Notes: generated by a model from the letters alone, not told the origin. A stretch of 64,000 bases of DNA from Crocosphaera sp. UHCC 0190 (GCF_034932065.1 NZ_JAYGHP010000014.1:60163-124162); one strand, 5' to 3'; positions 34,644-43,212 are shown, numbered from the stretch's first letter. A program made the numbers and translations.

Positions 34644-35654
34644 ATGAAAAATGGAATAAATTCGATGGCTGTTGACATAATATCCGCTGGAAAAATCCAA
34701 GAAAATACTAGGGAAAAAACTCATTTATTTTCCCCTTATTTTCTCAAAAACAAGGTTGATAGTTTCTTAAAAAAAGAACTCATTAATCCTGAGATTATCT
34801 TAAAACATAATCATGCCTTTGAAAAAACCAGAACCCTAAAAATTCTGGCTCAAGCCCTAGATCACCAAAGATTTAGGGAGCAAGATTTTATCTGGTTAAT
34901 ACAAATCAGAAACAAATTTACTCAAGGATTAGGAGAATATCAAGGGCTTAATGCTTATCTTCGGTTGTTTCGTGTCGCTATTGAAGCTAAAAATAGCTTT
35001 CTTTCTATTGAACAAATTGAGCTACTTTATCGCAGTTCTAAACAACAAAATTTTTATCATTTAGTCTTTCAATTACTTGAACGAGATGTTAGCAAGGAAA
35101 GCTTTTACCAATTAATTCATCAAGAATTGACTGAATCTTTACCAAAAATCAAAACAGAAAAAGGCAAAAAAGCCTTAGAATGCTACGTTCAGTCCCTCGA
35201 TAGCTTGACTTATAAAGATGATCTGGGCTTAAAATTGCTCTATCTTTTTAAAAAATATCAACTAACGAACTACTCAATTTTGCAAAAAGTTTCTAATATC
35301 GTTGATTATCTAAAAAATCGAGATATTAAAAACACAGCAACTTTAGTTAAGTTAGTCAAGAAAGAAGGAGAAGTCTTTGATCAACTAGGGAAAATTCTGG
35401 AAATTCCCCCTGAAAAAAACAGCCCATTAACTTATGCCACTATGTTGCAATATATTGTTTTACAGGCTAAGTATGGTAAAGTTTATAGTCAGTTTGAAAA
35501 ATTAATGGAGGTATTAGGGGAGTGGAATAAATCCTATAAAACCGTTGAATCCATTCGTCGTCAATATTCTTGGACTGACTATCAACAACCGAAAGATTTT
35601 AAACAGAAATTAGAAACCTTGGACTTACACAAAAAGTATCGTCATTACTGTTAG
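34644..35654 (+). CDS. Hypothetical protein, helical
   Basis: A 336-residue soluble protein, Lys-, Leu- and Gln-rich, predicted almost entirely helical from its repeating hydrophobic pattern. No signal, membrane segment or known motif seen. Segments such as LKILAQALDHQRFREQDFIWLIQIRN and LELLYRSSKQQNFYHLVFQLLERD suggest a helical-repeat solenoid (TPR or HEAT-like), but I do not assign it. It is flanked by a convergent gene and a GC-rich hairpin. A short AT-rich upstream region gives no clear ribosome binding site. Confidence 0.7.
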   Translation: MKNGINSMAVDIISAGKIQENTREKTHLFSPYFLKNKVDSFLKKELINPEIILKHNHAFEKTRTLKILAQALDHQRFREQDFIWLIQIRNKFTQGLGEYQGLNAYLRLFRVAIEAKNSFLSIEQIELLYRSSKQQNFYHLVFQLLERDVSKESFYQLIHQELTESLPKIKTEKGKKALECYVQSLDSLTYKDDLGLKLLYLFKKYQLTNYSILQKVSNIVDYLKNRDIKNTATLVKLVKKEGEVFDQLGKILEIPPEKNSPLTYATMLQYIVLQAKYGKVYSQFEKLMEVLGEWNKSYKTVESIRRQYSWTDYQQPKDFKQKLETLDLHKKYRHYC

Positions 35655-35672
35655 CTGCACTAGGTTTTAGAG

Positions 35673-35720
35673 ATAGGGGTTGGGGGTTTAAAATACCCTA
35701 TCACCTATCCCCTAACCCCC
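35673..35720. terminator. GC-rich hairpin between convergent genes
   Basis: GGGGTTGGGGG (35676-35686) can pair with CCCCTAACCCCC (35709-35720) with one bulge. The intervening GATAGGG and CCCTATC offer an alternative pairing. It lies between two convergent stop codons and probably ends transcription from both sides. Confidence 0.5.
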
Positions 35721-35729
35721 ATTCCCTTA

Positions 35730-36116
35730 TTATTCAAGAACTGAGGTTGATAATTGAGTTTCTTGCCAGAGTTTGTGAAGCAAGAATTCAGCGCGATCGC
35801 TTAAACGGCAGACAAAGATTCCCTCCTCACTGGCCACATCAGATCCTAACCAGGTTCCTTGTAAAACCACCTCTACCGACTCATCATCACAAGTAGTCAC
35901 TTCTAGCACTTCCCCCATTTCTGCCGCCGCTGCGGCTAATAATTCATCAAGATAGGGTAGATCAACCGGAATTAAAAAGGCGGCCTGACTCGGTTCCACA
36001 CAAAGACTACTGCCTGAGCGCAAGGCTAACATGACACGGGTTGTCACCCACCCTTCTAAAGACTGGTTAAGGTAATCGAGAGAAAATCCGTTTTCGGTAT
36101 AAATCAGTTTTAACAT
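35730..36116 (-). CDS. Conserved cyanobacterial hypothetical (alr0857-like)
   Basis: A 128-residue acidic soluble protein with a compact alpha/beta pattern: LKLIYTENGFSLDYLNQSLEGWVTTRVMLALRSG, LCVEPSQAAFLIPVDLPYLDEL and VVLQGTWLGSDVASEEGIFVC. It resembles a conserved cyanobacterial family annotated after alr0857 of Anabaena; function unknown. It starts 18 bases downstream of the HNH gene on the same strand, so the two are likely co-transcribed. Confidence 0.75.
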   Translation of the reverse strand: MLKLIYTENGFSLDYLNQSLEGWVTTRVMLALRSGSSLCVEPSQAAFLIPVDLPYLDELLAAAAAEMGEVLEVTTCDDESVEVVLQGTWLGSDVASEEGIFVCRLSDRAEFLLHKLWQETQLSTSVLE

Positions 36117-36134
36117 TTTCGTTGATATCTCCTT

Positions 36135-36662
36135 TCAAGGCGCGGTAGTCGGGTGAGAGTGCCAAAATTGTTCAGCAAAGGCAATCGCAGGATGAATGGG
36201 GGCTTTAGGCACAGTTTTTAAGACCATTCCTGCCCCTTGAGGGGTGCGATCGCCTTTTCGTCCATTACAAGTTTCACAAGCTGTTACCACATTGTCCCAG
36301 GTGTGTTTGCCTCCTTTAGAACGGGGAATTACGTGATCTAGGGTAAGATTGCGATGACTCCCACAATATTGACATTGATGTTTGTCTCGCCGTAAAATTT
36401 CCCGTCGGTTGACTGGGGGAACTTTCCAAATGCGATCGCCACCATTCACCATCAGACGAATTTGCGGGGTTACTTGTACCACAAGGGAGGGGGAACGAAT
36501 TTCCCAGGAAGTTTGTTCAAATAAATCTAAGGGTTGGGCTTTCCCTGTGACAAGTAAGGTGATGGCCCGTTGCATTGTCACCCTTGTAATGGGCAGGTAA
36601 TTTTGGGAAAAGACGACGATGGTTCGATTGAAAAGGTCTGAAGTTGGCATCACGGCGGACAT
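36135..36662 (-). CDS. HNH endonuclease
   Basis: A 175-residue protein with an intact HNH/zinc site: Cys97 and Cys100 (CQYC), Asp109-His110 (LDHVIPRSKGG), Trp122-Asp123-Asn124 and Cys129-x2-Cys132-Asn133. The first 85 residues are a conserved N-terminal region (VVFSQNYLPITRVTMQRAITLL) seen in cyanobacterial HNH proteins. It could be a nicking or repair nuclease; the sequence does not show an association with a phage or a restriction gene. Co-directional with the downstream alr0857-like gene. Confidence 0.92.
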   Translation of the reverse strand: MSAVMPTSDLFNRTIVVFSQNYLPITRVTMQRAITLLVTGKAQPLDLFEQTSWEIRSPSLVVQVTPQIRLMVNGGDRIWKVPPVNRREILRRDKHQCQYCGSHRNLTLDHVIPRSKGGKHTWDNVVTACETCNGRKGDRTPQGAGMVLKTVPKAPIHPAIAFAEQFWHSHPTTAP

Positions 36663-36704
36663 CCTTCAACGTTGGAACTAAAACTTAGGTTTATCTACAA
36701 CAAA

Positions 36705-36733
36705 CCCCCACTTTCGAGAGATGAAAGCGGGGG
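36705..36733. terminator. GC-rich hairpin between HNH and an uncertain minus-strand frame
   Basis: CCCCC-A-CTTTC (36705-36715) pairs with GAAAG-C-GGGGG (36723-36733), with one A/C mismatch and a GAGAGAT loop. On the minus strand it lies upstream of the HNH gene, so it may terminate a transcript arriving from 37119. No T run is present. Confidence 0.5.
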
Positions 36734-36759
36734 TAGGAGAAACCTTGAGGGGTTGGGTT

Positions 36760-37119
36760 TTACCTGGGGACAGGGGCTACTTGCCTCCACCGCCCGCTAG
36801 TTAGGGTTAGGGATGAATTAATCTCTATGGGGTTGATATTACCTTTGGGGTAATCTCGTAAAGCTAAAAATAAGCAGGTAAAAGGGTTTTTCCAGAGAGT
36901 TTTTGCTAGTTTTTTCATCAACAAGGCGGTTGGGTTTCCCTGCCCTAGACTAAATATTGCGTCCTGATGAGGACTGGGGTTACTTCCTCTGCCTAAGCCT
37001 TCCTCAACCATAGCCAAAATCTGCCATTTATGGCAGCAACTTAGGGCTAATTGGTAGGGAACTGGGATAGGGAGCAGTAACATAAGAGTTTTCAACCGTG
37101 CTAAAACAATCTTTTTCAT
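36760..37119 (-). CDS. Doubtful 119-residue open frame
   Basis: A minus-strand frame starting MKKIVLARLKTLMLLLPIPV with no recognisable family. The hydrophobic first 25 residues could pass for a signal, but the rest is low in acidic residues and looks like translated non-coding DNA (many Pro, Gly, Ser, Trp). It fills an otherwise gene-free stretch (36663-37152) between the HNH gene and a plus-strand gene. I searched this stretch for RNase P RNA, SRP RNA and tmRNA hallmarks and found none. Treat as an uncertain gene. Confidence 0.25.
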   Translation of the reverse strand: MKKIVLARLKTLMLLLPIPVPYQLALSCCHKWQILAMVEEGLGRGSNPSPHQDAIFSLGQGNPTALLMKKLAKTLWKNPFTCLFLALRDYPKGNINPIEINSSLTLTSGRWRQVAPVPR

Positions 37120-37167
37120 ACTACACTTATATTACTGAAATGTCTACCTTTTTTGAGGAAAAAAATT

Positions 37168-37509
37168 ATGAGAACCATTCCACGGACATCTACCACTGAA
37201 ATGGAAGTCACTAGCATCCGCTTAGAGAGAACCCTAAAAGAGAGTCTTAAGGAGCTTTCTGGCAGTCAAGGTTATCAGGCCTTAATCAGAGATATCCTTT
37301 GGAATTATGTGCAACAAAAGTCAGGAGACTATCGACCATTGTTTTCACCGAGTGATATTCGGGCAACCTTTGAGGCCACGGCCAGGAAAGATGAAAGTTG
37401 TGTTTTGACGGGTAAGATAATTCAAGCCAATGAACCGATGTTTTTAGCATTAACCATCCATGGGGATTTAGTCCCCTTGAGTGTAGAAAGTTTGGATAAG
37501 GAACAATAA
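37168..37509 (+). CDS. Ribbon-helix-helix-like hypothetical protein
   Basis: 113 residues from ATG 37168, chosen because GAGG (37155-37158) lies 9 bases upstream; the open frame extends to a TTG at 37153. Residues 14-50 (VTSIRLERTLKESLKELSGSQGYQALIRDILWNYV) look like a ribbon-helix-helix DNA-binding unit of the CopG/Arc type. The C-terminal half is an unassigned beta-rich tail that could bind a ligand or partner. A role as a small repressor is inferred. The gene converges with the VWA gene and is followed by a strong terminator. Confidence 0.7.
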   Translation: MRTIPRTSTTEMEVTSIRLERTLKESLKELSGSQGYQALIRDILWNYVQQKSGDYRPLFSPSDIRATFEATARKDESCVLTGKIIQANEPMFLALTIHGDLVPLSVESLDKEQ

Positions 37510-37518
37510 GTTATGGCA

Positions 37519-37551
37519 GGGGTTTAACAGGGTTAAACCCCTTTTCTTTTT
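37519..37551. terminator. Bidirectional terminator between convergent genes
   Basis: GGGGTTTAAC (37519-37528) pairs perfectly with GTTAAACCCC (37532-37541) around an AGG loop, then TTTTCTTTTT. It ends the plus-strand RHH-like gene and overlaps the end of the minus-strand VWA gene. Confidence 0.85.
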
Positions 37552-38827
37552 AAAGTTCTGGGTCGGTTTGAATCACGGTTTTAGATACCATCCTCGTCTT
37601 TTTTCGTTCTGCTTCTGATAGTTCTTCCCCTGCTTGTAATCGTGTCGCATTCGATTGCAAAATCGTGGCCGCACTCTGATCTCCCAATTGTAGAGCCGTT
37701 TTTGCCGCCGTTTGTAACAAAGTCGCGGCCCCTTTGCGATCGCCTTGATCTAATTTAGCTTCTGCTAATTGAGTTTGACGATATTTAGCTAGGGTTAAAA
37801 TGGATTTTTGGACACTATTATCTACCTGGGGTTGATAAGCTGGTTGTACTTCGACGGTTAAAGGAATTCTTTCTGATAGTAACCCAACTTGTGATAATGA
37901 TGGGTCGTCATAACGCACTTGGACTGTCCCAATAACGTGACTTCCTGGAGATAATTGGCTTAAATAGAGGTTAACTAATACTACCCGTGAGGTATCTTTC
38001 ATTAAGTCCCCTAACCGTACAATGTAGCTATTGCCTTCTGATTCTGCCTTTAATTCGACGGTTTCGGGTTCGACTTGAGCAACGGGTTTTAATTCTGCTA
38101 AACGAACTTGTGGGATAAATTCTAAGATTAAATAGGCATTGGTTAACCCAACAGACTGAAGACGAGTAAACAGACGACTAAATTCTGTTAACGCTTGTTC
38201 GGGTTGCTCAATATAACAGAGGGTTCCCCCTGCGGAGTCGGCAATTTTTTCTAAGATGTCTTGATTCCAATTATTACCGAAGCCTAAAGTATTAACGGTA
38301 ATATTATATTCTGCGGCTACGTGAGCAAGTTTTAAACAACGTTCATTGTCTCCATGTTCATTTTCTCCATCTGTGAGTAAAAAGATTTGAGAAACACGAT
38401 TTTCTTTACCAGTGGCTACTTCTTTAATCCCTAATTTCATCCCTTCATCAATGGCTGTTCCCCCAGCAGTTTCCAGTTTTTCAATCAGTCTTTTGACTCG
38501 CTCAATATCATCAACCATTTGATTAGGAACAATTACTTTAGCCCGATGATCAAAGGCGATCACAGAAATGCGATCGCTTGGCCCTAACCCTTCTACTAAG
38601 CGCAGGGCGGCTTCTTTCACTATTTTCATGGGTTTTCCTGTCATGGAACCACTGTGGTCTAAAATTAACCCTAAGTTGAGGGGTAGGGTGCGATGCTTTC
38701 CCACTCGCGGAGCGAGACCGCTAGTTTCTTCTTGGGATGACAGGGAAATGGCAATTTGTCGTTGAGTATTGCCTTGGTTGGCATCGATGTGACTATCATT
38801 TAAGGCGGTTTGTAAGTTAACTTTCAT
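37550..38827 (-). CDS. VWA domain-containing protein
   Basis: A 425-residue soluble protein. The von Willebrand A domain (about 48-215) has a complete metal-binding MIDAS site DHSGSM (Asp57, Ser59, Ser61), a Thr in AGGTAIDEG and Asp in LTDGENEHGD. Residues 230-345 form a beta-rich domain and 350-410 are helical, TPR-like. No signal peptide. Such proteins act as metal-dependent assembly factors; in cyanobacteria they are linked to chaperone-like or surface roles that are not defined. The start codon is about 550 bases from the next gene upstream. Confidence 0.88.
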   Translation of the reverse strand: MKVNLQTALNDSHIDANQGNTQRQIAISLSSQEETSGLAPRVGKHRTLPLNLGLILDHSGSMTGKPMKIVKEAALRLVEGLGPSDRISVIAFDHRAKVIVPNQMVDDIERVKRLIEKLETAGGTAIDEGMKLGIKEVATGKENRVSQIFLLTDGENEHGDNERCLKLAHVAAEYNITVNTLGFGNNWNQDILEKIADSAGGTLCYIEQPEQALTEFSRLFTRLQSVGLTNAYLILEFIPQVRLAELKPVAQVEPETVELKAESEGNSYIVRLGDLMKDTSRVVLVNLYLSQLSPGSHVIGTVQVRYDDPSLSQVGLLSERIPLTVEVQPAYQPQVDNSVQKSILTLAKYRQTQLAEAKLDQGDRKGAATLLQTAAKTALQLGDQSAATILQSNATRLQAGEELSEAERKKTRMVSKTVIQTDPEL

Positions 38828-39377
38828 GCTGTTTTTTACCCCTTCCCTAAAATCCTATAATATAAGCAGGTAGCTAGAAACAAACCAAGGTTTATTTTTG
38901 GAACTTTATTCCTGTTAAAACCTAATAATAACTAATGGCTAAAGCTATTACTACCAACTTTTATATTGTACACTTAATTATTTTTGACAACAATAACAGC
39001 AACCAAATCGTTAGTCCCTCAGTGACTTCCTCTCTTAGTTGATATTCCCTAGAGTTACACCGAATTCATGATTCAGTTGCCTTGCTCCCTTGAATTCACT
39101 TGAGGAAATATAAGCCTCTATCTTGGTTGCTGTTATTGCGAGTTAACGAGACAGACGTGAACTGGTACAGGGTGTTCTCCTTTGAACTTGTGTTTTGACC
39201 TTGCAAGTTGATCTGCCAGGAAAGCTTTATTTAGCTTCAATTATTAATTTAGCATCTTTATCAAGGATTCTTGAGATTTGCAATTAAAGTTTACATTTAA
39301 GGGATCACGGCAATCGGGTGAATTTTCTCAACATTAATGTAGGGTTCAGGATTATTGGTGGAAACTCAGACATTAAC
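38828..39377. other. 550-base gene-free region upstream of the VWA gene
   Basis: No open frame of note. It contains the inverted-repeat element at 38991-39138 (separate entry). A TATATT box at 38962-38967 on the plus strand could be a -10 site for that element. The part 39139-39377 is AT-rich without hairpins I could pick out. On the minus strand the region would be the long leader of the VWA gene. Confidence 0.5.
38991..39138. ncRNA. Candidate structured RNA with 16-bp closing stem (6S-like architecture)
   Basis: CAATAACAGCAACCAA (38991-39006) is the exact reverse complement of 39123-39138. Inside, a large asymmetric internal loop is followed by a second helix (CCTC.AGTG with CACT.GAGG, about 39026-39033 and 39098-39106) and an apical GAATTCA/TGAATTC hairpin region. 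A long closing stem, a large central bubble and an upper stem are the layout of 6S RNA, but the sequence match to a known 6S RNA could not be tested, and 148 nt is shorter than the usual 180-190. On the minus strand the apical hairpin ACTGAAT/ATTCGGT forms with one G:U pair, while the plus strand has a C:A mismatch there, which slightly favours the minus strand. No terminator is visible on either strand. Confidence 0.4.
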
Positions 39378-40379
39378 TTAACTGAAATAAAAATTGAGAA
39401 CAAAAGCGAAAACCAGGATCAATTGTGTTGTGAGAATGATTAAATAAATAGCTGCTTTCCCGCGAATTGTAGCGAATAATAAAGCCAAACTAGAAACATT
39501 AAATAAAGAATTAAATAACAAGAAAACAAGACTGGAACCCGATAAAAGAGTGGTGGTTAAAGGGCTGACAAAAGAAGCAGCCCACAGGGAATTAAGAGAA
39601 ATCACAAGACTTAAAAGCCCCATAACCAGAATTTGAGTTAAGGGAGTTTGGCCCCACCCTAAAAGTTGAGCTTGAGGCAACAAAACTTGAAAGGCAGTAG
39701 AAATGGCGGCTCCAATCATTAGAATACTACCCAATTCGATAAATTCTCGAATCAAGTTATCGACAAAGACATAAAGTTGTTGTTGTAAGGTACGAGAAGC
39801 CCCCGACATTTCCTTATTTTCATAAATTAAGTTACCGGCCCGATGTAGGGGTTGAAAGCCCTCTAGGGGTCGTAAAATCGTGCCTGAGCGAACTAAAGTG
39901 GAGCGAGTCTCAAGAATAGCGGTTTCTCCCTCTAAAGCAACGGGTTTATCTGAATAGGTACTGAAAACAAACCCTATCATAATCCCAATCAGCCAAGCCC
40001 CCAAAATTCTCAAAAAAATCAATCTGGGCTGGCCCCCAAGCACTTGCCAACTACTCAAAATAACAAAGGGATTAATGGTAGGGGACGCAATTAAAAAGCT
40101 GATACAGACAGGAATTGATACCCCCTGTAACAATAACCGCCGAGTCACGGGAATATTGCCATACTGCCCCACCGGAAGCAATAGCCCTAAGCTACTGCCG
40201 ATAATTACCCCCAGAATGCGGCTACGGGGAAGTTTTGCTACTAATTCATGTTCATCCACAAAGACTAATAAACCACTGGAGATAATAATGCCCAACAAGA
40301 GAAACGGCAAAGACTCAAGGATGTGACTCACAAATAAGGTATAAATGTAACTAAGTTGGGGCATGATGTTATATTTCAA
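39378..40379 (-). CDS. DUF318/YraQ-type permease
   Basis: A 333-residue integral membrane protein with about eight hydrophobic segments. The first (residues 19-37, LPFLLLGIIISSGLLVFV), the P-R-S-R loop, LLPVGQYGNIPVTRRLL and the C-terminal repeat SLWAASFVSPLTTTLLSG match the DUF318 (YraQ) permease family. The substrate is unknown; some relatives are linked to metal or thiol traffic. A hydrophilic loop of about 60 residues lies in the middle (about 135-205). Monocistronic, divergent from the RND adaptor gene. Confidence 0.82.
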   Translation of the reverse strand: MKYNIMPQLSYIYTLFVSHILESLPFLLLGIIISSGLLVFVDEHELVAKLPRSRILGVIIGSSLGLLLPVGQYGNIPVTRRLLLQGVSIPVCISFLIASPTINPFVILSSWQVLGGQPRLIFLRILGAWLIGIMIGFVFSTYSDKPVALEGETAILETRSTLVRSGTILRPLEGFQPLHRAGNLIYENKEMSGASRTLQQQLYVFVDNLIREFIELGSILMIGAAISTAFQVLLPQAQLLGWGQTPLTQILVMGLLSLVISLNSLWAASFVSPLTTTLLSGSSLVFLLFNSLFNVSSLALLFATIRGKAAIYLIILTTQLILVFAFVLNFYFS

Positions 40380-40582
40380 TCGGTCTAAGGAACAAGTGGA
40401 TTGCTCAAAGACAGTTTACAGGAAAAATGGGGTTGTCAATTTAGTTTTAGGTATGCTAGTACCAGCATGGGAAAACATCCCGATGAGTTAACTCAGATCA
40501 CACATTATGGTTTAAGCGACTAAGTACAAAGATTTGTTAAGCTATTTCTAGGCAGATAAAAACGACACAGAGATAAGCATTC

Positions 40583-41848
40583 ATGGTCATTAAAAAGGCT
40601 GTTGGGACTGGATTAATCTTAACCAGTGTTTTAATGTTTGCTTCCGTTGGATGCAAGTTTATTTCCCAAACAGAAGCCCAAGAAGAGCAACAAGTCCCGA
40701 AAAAGCCAGAAATTCCCGCCGTCGATGTGGCGATCGCCCCTAGGGATAATCTCAAAGACACAGTGGAATATATTGGCACGACTCAACCTGTACGGGAAAT
40801 AGCCTTACGTTCCCAGGTTGAGGGACAATTATTAAGTTTAGGGGTGGATGTAGGCGATCGCGTGACTAAGGGGCAAATGTTGGCACAGCTTGATGATGGT
40901 TTATTACAAGCAACCGTCGGACAAGCACAAGCAGAAGCTGCGGCCCAACAGTCAGAAGTTATTCGGGCTGAGGGGGAAGTCAATACGGCTCAGGCTGAGG
41001 TAGAATCAGCTAAGGTGGCTTTAGAACAGGCGAAATTGGATGCTGATCGCTTACAGCAATTGTATGAACAAGGGGCGATCGCAAAACGGGAGGTAGAGTT
41101 AGCCCGCACTCAATACCGCACCGCCCAGCAAACCTTGCTCTCGGCACAATCTCAGGTCAAGGTACGTCAATCTGGGGTAGAAGCGGCGAAAGGGCGGGTT
41201 ATTGCCCAAGAATCTTTAATTAAGCAGGAACAGGAAAGATTATCTTATGCTCGTCTTGCGTCTCCTATTACGGGATATGTATTGCAACGGGTGATAGAAA
41301 CAGGAAATTTAGTACAACCAGGCAGCGAAATTCTCCGTTTAGGGGATTTTAGTGAGGTTAAAGTGGTTGTTCCGGTATCAGAGTTAGATTTAGCCAATAT
41401 TAAGGTAGGACAGTCCGTTACGGTGCGCTTAGATGCCTTTCCCCGTGACAGTTTAGGGGGACGGGTAAGCAATATTTCCCCTGCGGCCGATTCCAGAGCG
41501 CGACAGGTTCCCATTGAGGTCATTTTACCGAATCCTAGTCAAAAAATCGGCAGTGGATTACTCGCTAGGGTGAATTTTGGTCAAGGGGTGAGTCAATCTG
41601 TGGTTATTCCTGAAACAGCGTTAAAAGCTTCTAAGGAGAAACCTGTGGGGGGACGGGGGACAATTTTTGTGGTAATAGGGGATAAGGAGAAAGGGACGGT
41701 TAGAGCGAGAATGGTGAGGCTAGGAGAAAACAGAGACGGGAATGTAGAGGTTTTGGCTGGTTTACGTCCAGGAGAACGATTTGTGTCTCGTAGTAATCGT
41801 CCTTTGCAGGATAATGATTTAGTGCGGTTGAGTGTATTGTCTGAGTAG
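40583..41848 (+). CDS. RND efflux periplasmic adaptor (membrane fusion protein)
   Basis: A 421-residue HlyD/AcrA-type adaptor. The signal (about 1-27) ends in FASVGCKF, which could be a weak lipobox. Barrel and lipoyl domains are shown by VEYIGTTQPVREIALRSQVEGQLLSLGVDVGDRVTKGQMLAQLDD and RLASPITGYVLQRVIETGNLVQPG; between them lies a long Ala/Gln-rich helical hairpin (about 120-220). It bridges the RND pump and the outer-membrane channel. The matching pump gene is at 43949-47215 rather than adjacent: an accessory block intervenes. No TolC-like gene nearby. Confidence 0.93.
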   Translation: MVIKKAVGTGLILTSVLMFASVGCKFISQTEAQEEQQVPKKPEIPAVDVAIAPRDNLKDTVEYIGTTQPVREIALRSQVEGQLLSLGVDVGDRVTKGQMLAQLDDGLLQATVGQAQAEAAAQQSEVIRAEGEVNTAQAEVESAKVALEQAKLDADRLQQLYEQGAIAKREVELARTQYRTAQQTLLSAQSQVKVRQSGVEAAKGRVIAQESLIKQEQERLSYARLASPITGYVLQRVIETGNLVQPGSEILRLGDFSEVKVVVPVSELDLANIKVGQSVTVRLDAFPRDSLGGRVSNISPAADSRARQVPIEVILPNPSQKIGSGLLARVNFGQGVSQSVVIPETALKASKEKPVGGRGTIFVVIGDKEKGTVRARMVRLGENRDGNVEVLAGLRPGERFVSRSNRPLQDNDLVRLSVLSE

Positions 41849-41915
41849 GGGTTAAAGACGGAAATCTTTTTTGAATAACTTTAATTATTCAAAGATTGAA
41901 AAAACTGGAGAATTT

Positions 41916-42140
41916 ATGATGAATATTCCTGAGCGCATGGTTATAGAATGGTCTGCTGAAGATAATTGTTATTTAGTGCATTTACCAAATTTTCCTTTTC
42001 AACAGTTTCATCCCCATGGGGAGACTTACGAAGAAGCAGCAAAACATGGTCAAGAAGTAATAGAAAGTTCAATTGAATGGTATCAAGCAGAAGGTAAAAC
42101 TCTGCCAATTCCGAAGATAGTTATTAATGTAGCAGCTTGA
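41916..42140 (+). CDS. HicB-like protein (orphan antitoxin-type)
   Basis: 74 residues when started at ATG 41916, preceded by GGAGAATTT; the frame opens earlier at a TTG. The sequence VIEWSAEDNCYLVHLPNFP and HGETYEEAAKHGQEVIESSIEWY is the partial RNase-H-like fold of HicB/UPF0150, and it ends after that fold with no DNA-binding domain. No hicA gene is adjacent. It may inhibit a toxin elsewhere or have a different job; orphan HicB-like genes are common in cyanobacteria. Confidence 0.8.
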   Translation: MMNIPERMVIEWSAEDNCYLVHLPNFPFQQFHPHGETYEEAAKHGQEVIESSIEWYQAEGKTLPIPKIVINVAA

Positions 42141-42183
42141 CAGTCTTTTATTTACTATTTAAGAGTTTTCATCTATTGATAAT

Positions 42184-42205
42184 CCCCAACTTCTACAAGT
42201 TGGGG
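42184..42205 (+). terminator. Hairpin terminator after the HicB-like gene
   Basis: CCCCAACTT (42184-42192) pairs perfectly with AAGTTGGGG (42197-42205) around a CTAC loop, followed by AGTTTC. It lies directly before the MITE-like repeat. Confidence 0.65.
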
Positions 42206-42218
42206 AGTTTCAATAATA

Positions 42219-42406
42219 GGCTCTACCGAATCTAGGATGTAAAACGATTAAAAATTACAGGCTTAAACCCTTAAGGGTTAAGCTATAGGAACTAAGCCTG
42301 GCTACCCAGGCTTAAAATTAGGCTGTGTAGACAGCCTTTGTGCTTATAGAATAAGGCTTTAGCCTATATTTATTTATTAATTTTACATGGCAAGTTCGGT
42401 AGAACC
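42219..42406 (+). repeat. MITE-like element, complete copy with terminal inverted repeats
   Basis: Starts GGCTCTACCGAA (42219-42230) and ends TTCGGTAGAACC (42395-42406), inverted repeats that match at 11 of 12 positions. The first 160 bases are nearly identical to 28014-28175. The interior can form stacked hairpins: AAGCCTGG/CCAGGCTT and AGGCTGT/ACAGCCT. With 188 bases, no coding capacity and two copies in 64 kb it fits a non-autonomous transposable element; the parent transposase is unknown. Confidence 0.8.
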
Positions 42407-42432
42407 CAATAATATAAGGAATTCTGGCAAAA

Positions 42433-43212
42433 TCAGGTTAAAGTCGAGTCAATTAGATTGGCAAAATTACCAATAATTTTTGAACAAGTGTTGATGAAAT
42501 TTTGCGTCCACTCTTGGGAATAACGTAATTGCAATGCGCTAACTGGTTGCTCTAAATTTCCCAAAAAAGTAATTTGTTGCTTATTTTCTACAGAAAATTG
42601 CTTTAACCATTGAGGATTTGGACAGGATATTTCCCAATATTTAGTTGCTAGGTTTGGCCCCAAATATTGACAACCTAACTCATATACATAAACCAAGCTA
42701 GGTAGTAATTCTTGAACTGTCATGTCCTTGGCTTTGAACATTTTAGCATCAAGAGGGTTAAAATCTGAGGGAAACTTAGTGCATTCGTTGTAGAAAGCTC
42801 CTGTTAAATTGGTTCTTGTCAATTCAATTCCGACTAAGCAAGCATCACGAAGATCAACTTCTTGAAGACTAGCCCAATTTAGACAAGCTCCGGTTAAATA
42901 AGCTCCCCTCAGATCTGAATTATCTAAGATAGCTTCTGCTAAATTAGCTTGATTAAGATGGCTACGTTTTAGGTTGGCTTTTCTCAATTTAGCTTGCTCA
43001 AAATTCACTCTATTTAAGTGACAACCTTCTAGGTTAGCTTCATCTAAAATAGCTCTTTTTAAAGAAGATCCAGTTAAATAGGCTCCCTGTAAATTAGCAG
43101 CTTTGAGGTTAGCTCCTTGTAGATCTAAATTTTTTAAGTCAGCACCCTTTAAATCAGATCCAGCTAAATTAGATCTTGTTAGAGAGGCAGAATTAATGAG
43201 ATTAACAGTCAT
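42433..43212 (-). CDS. Pentapeptide-repeat protein
   Basis: A 259-residue protein. Residues 10-130 consist of about 24 consecutive A(D/N)LXX pentapeptides (SDLKGADLKNLDLQGANLKAA and so on), which fold into a right-handed quadrilateral beta-helix. Residues 135-259 are non-repeating and partly aromatic; their role is unknown. No signal peptide, so probably cytosolic. The family is much expanded in cyanobacteria, with functions largely undetermined. It lies inside the block that separates the two RND genes. Confidence 0.92.
   Translation of the reverse strand: MTVNLINSASLTRSNLAGSDLKGADLKNLDLQGANLKAANLQGAYLTGSSLKRAILDEANLEGCHLNRVNFEQAKLRKANLKRSHLNQANLAEAILDNSDLRGAYLTGACLNWASLQEVDLRDACLVGIELTRTNLTGAFYNECTKFPSDFNPLDAKMFKAKDMTVQELLPSLVYVYELGCQYLGPNLATKYWEISCPNPQWLKQFSVENKQQITFLGNLEQPVSALQLRYSQEWTQNFINTCSKIIGNFANLIDSTLT

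Noticed and set aside
36663..37152. RNase P RNA, tmRNA or SRP RNA
   Set aside because: None of the conserved core sequences or pairings I know was found.
42219..42406. CRISPR repeat or array
   Set aside because: Only two distant copies in the window, no spacer periodicity; structure is that of a MITE-like element.
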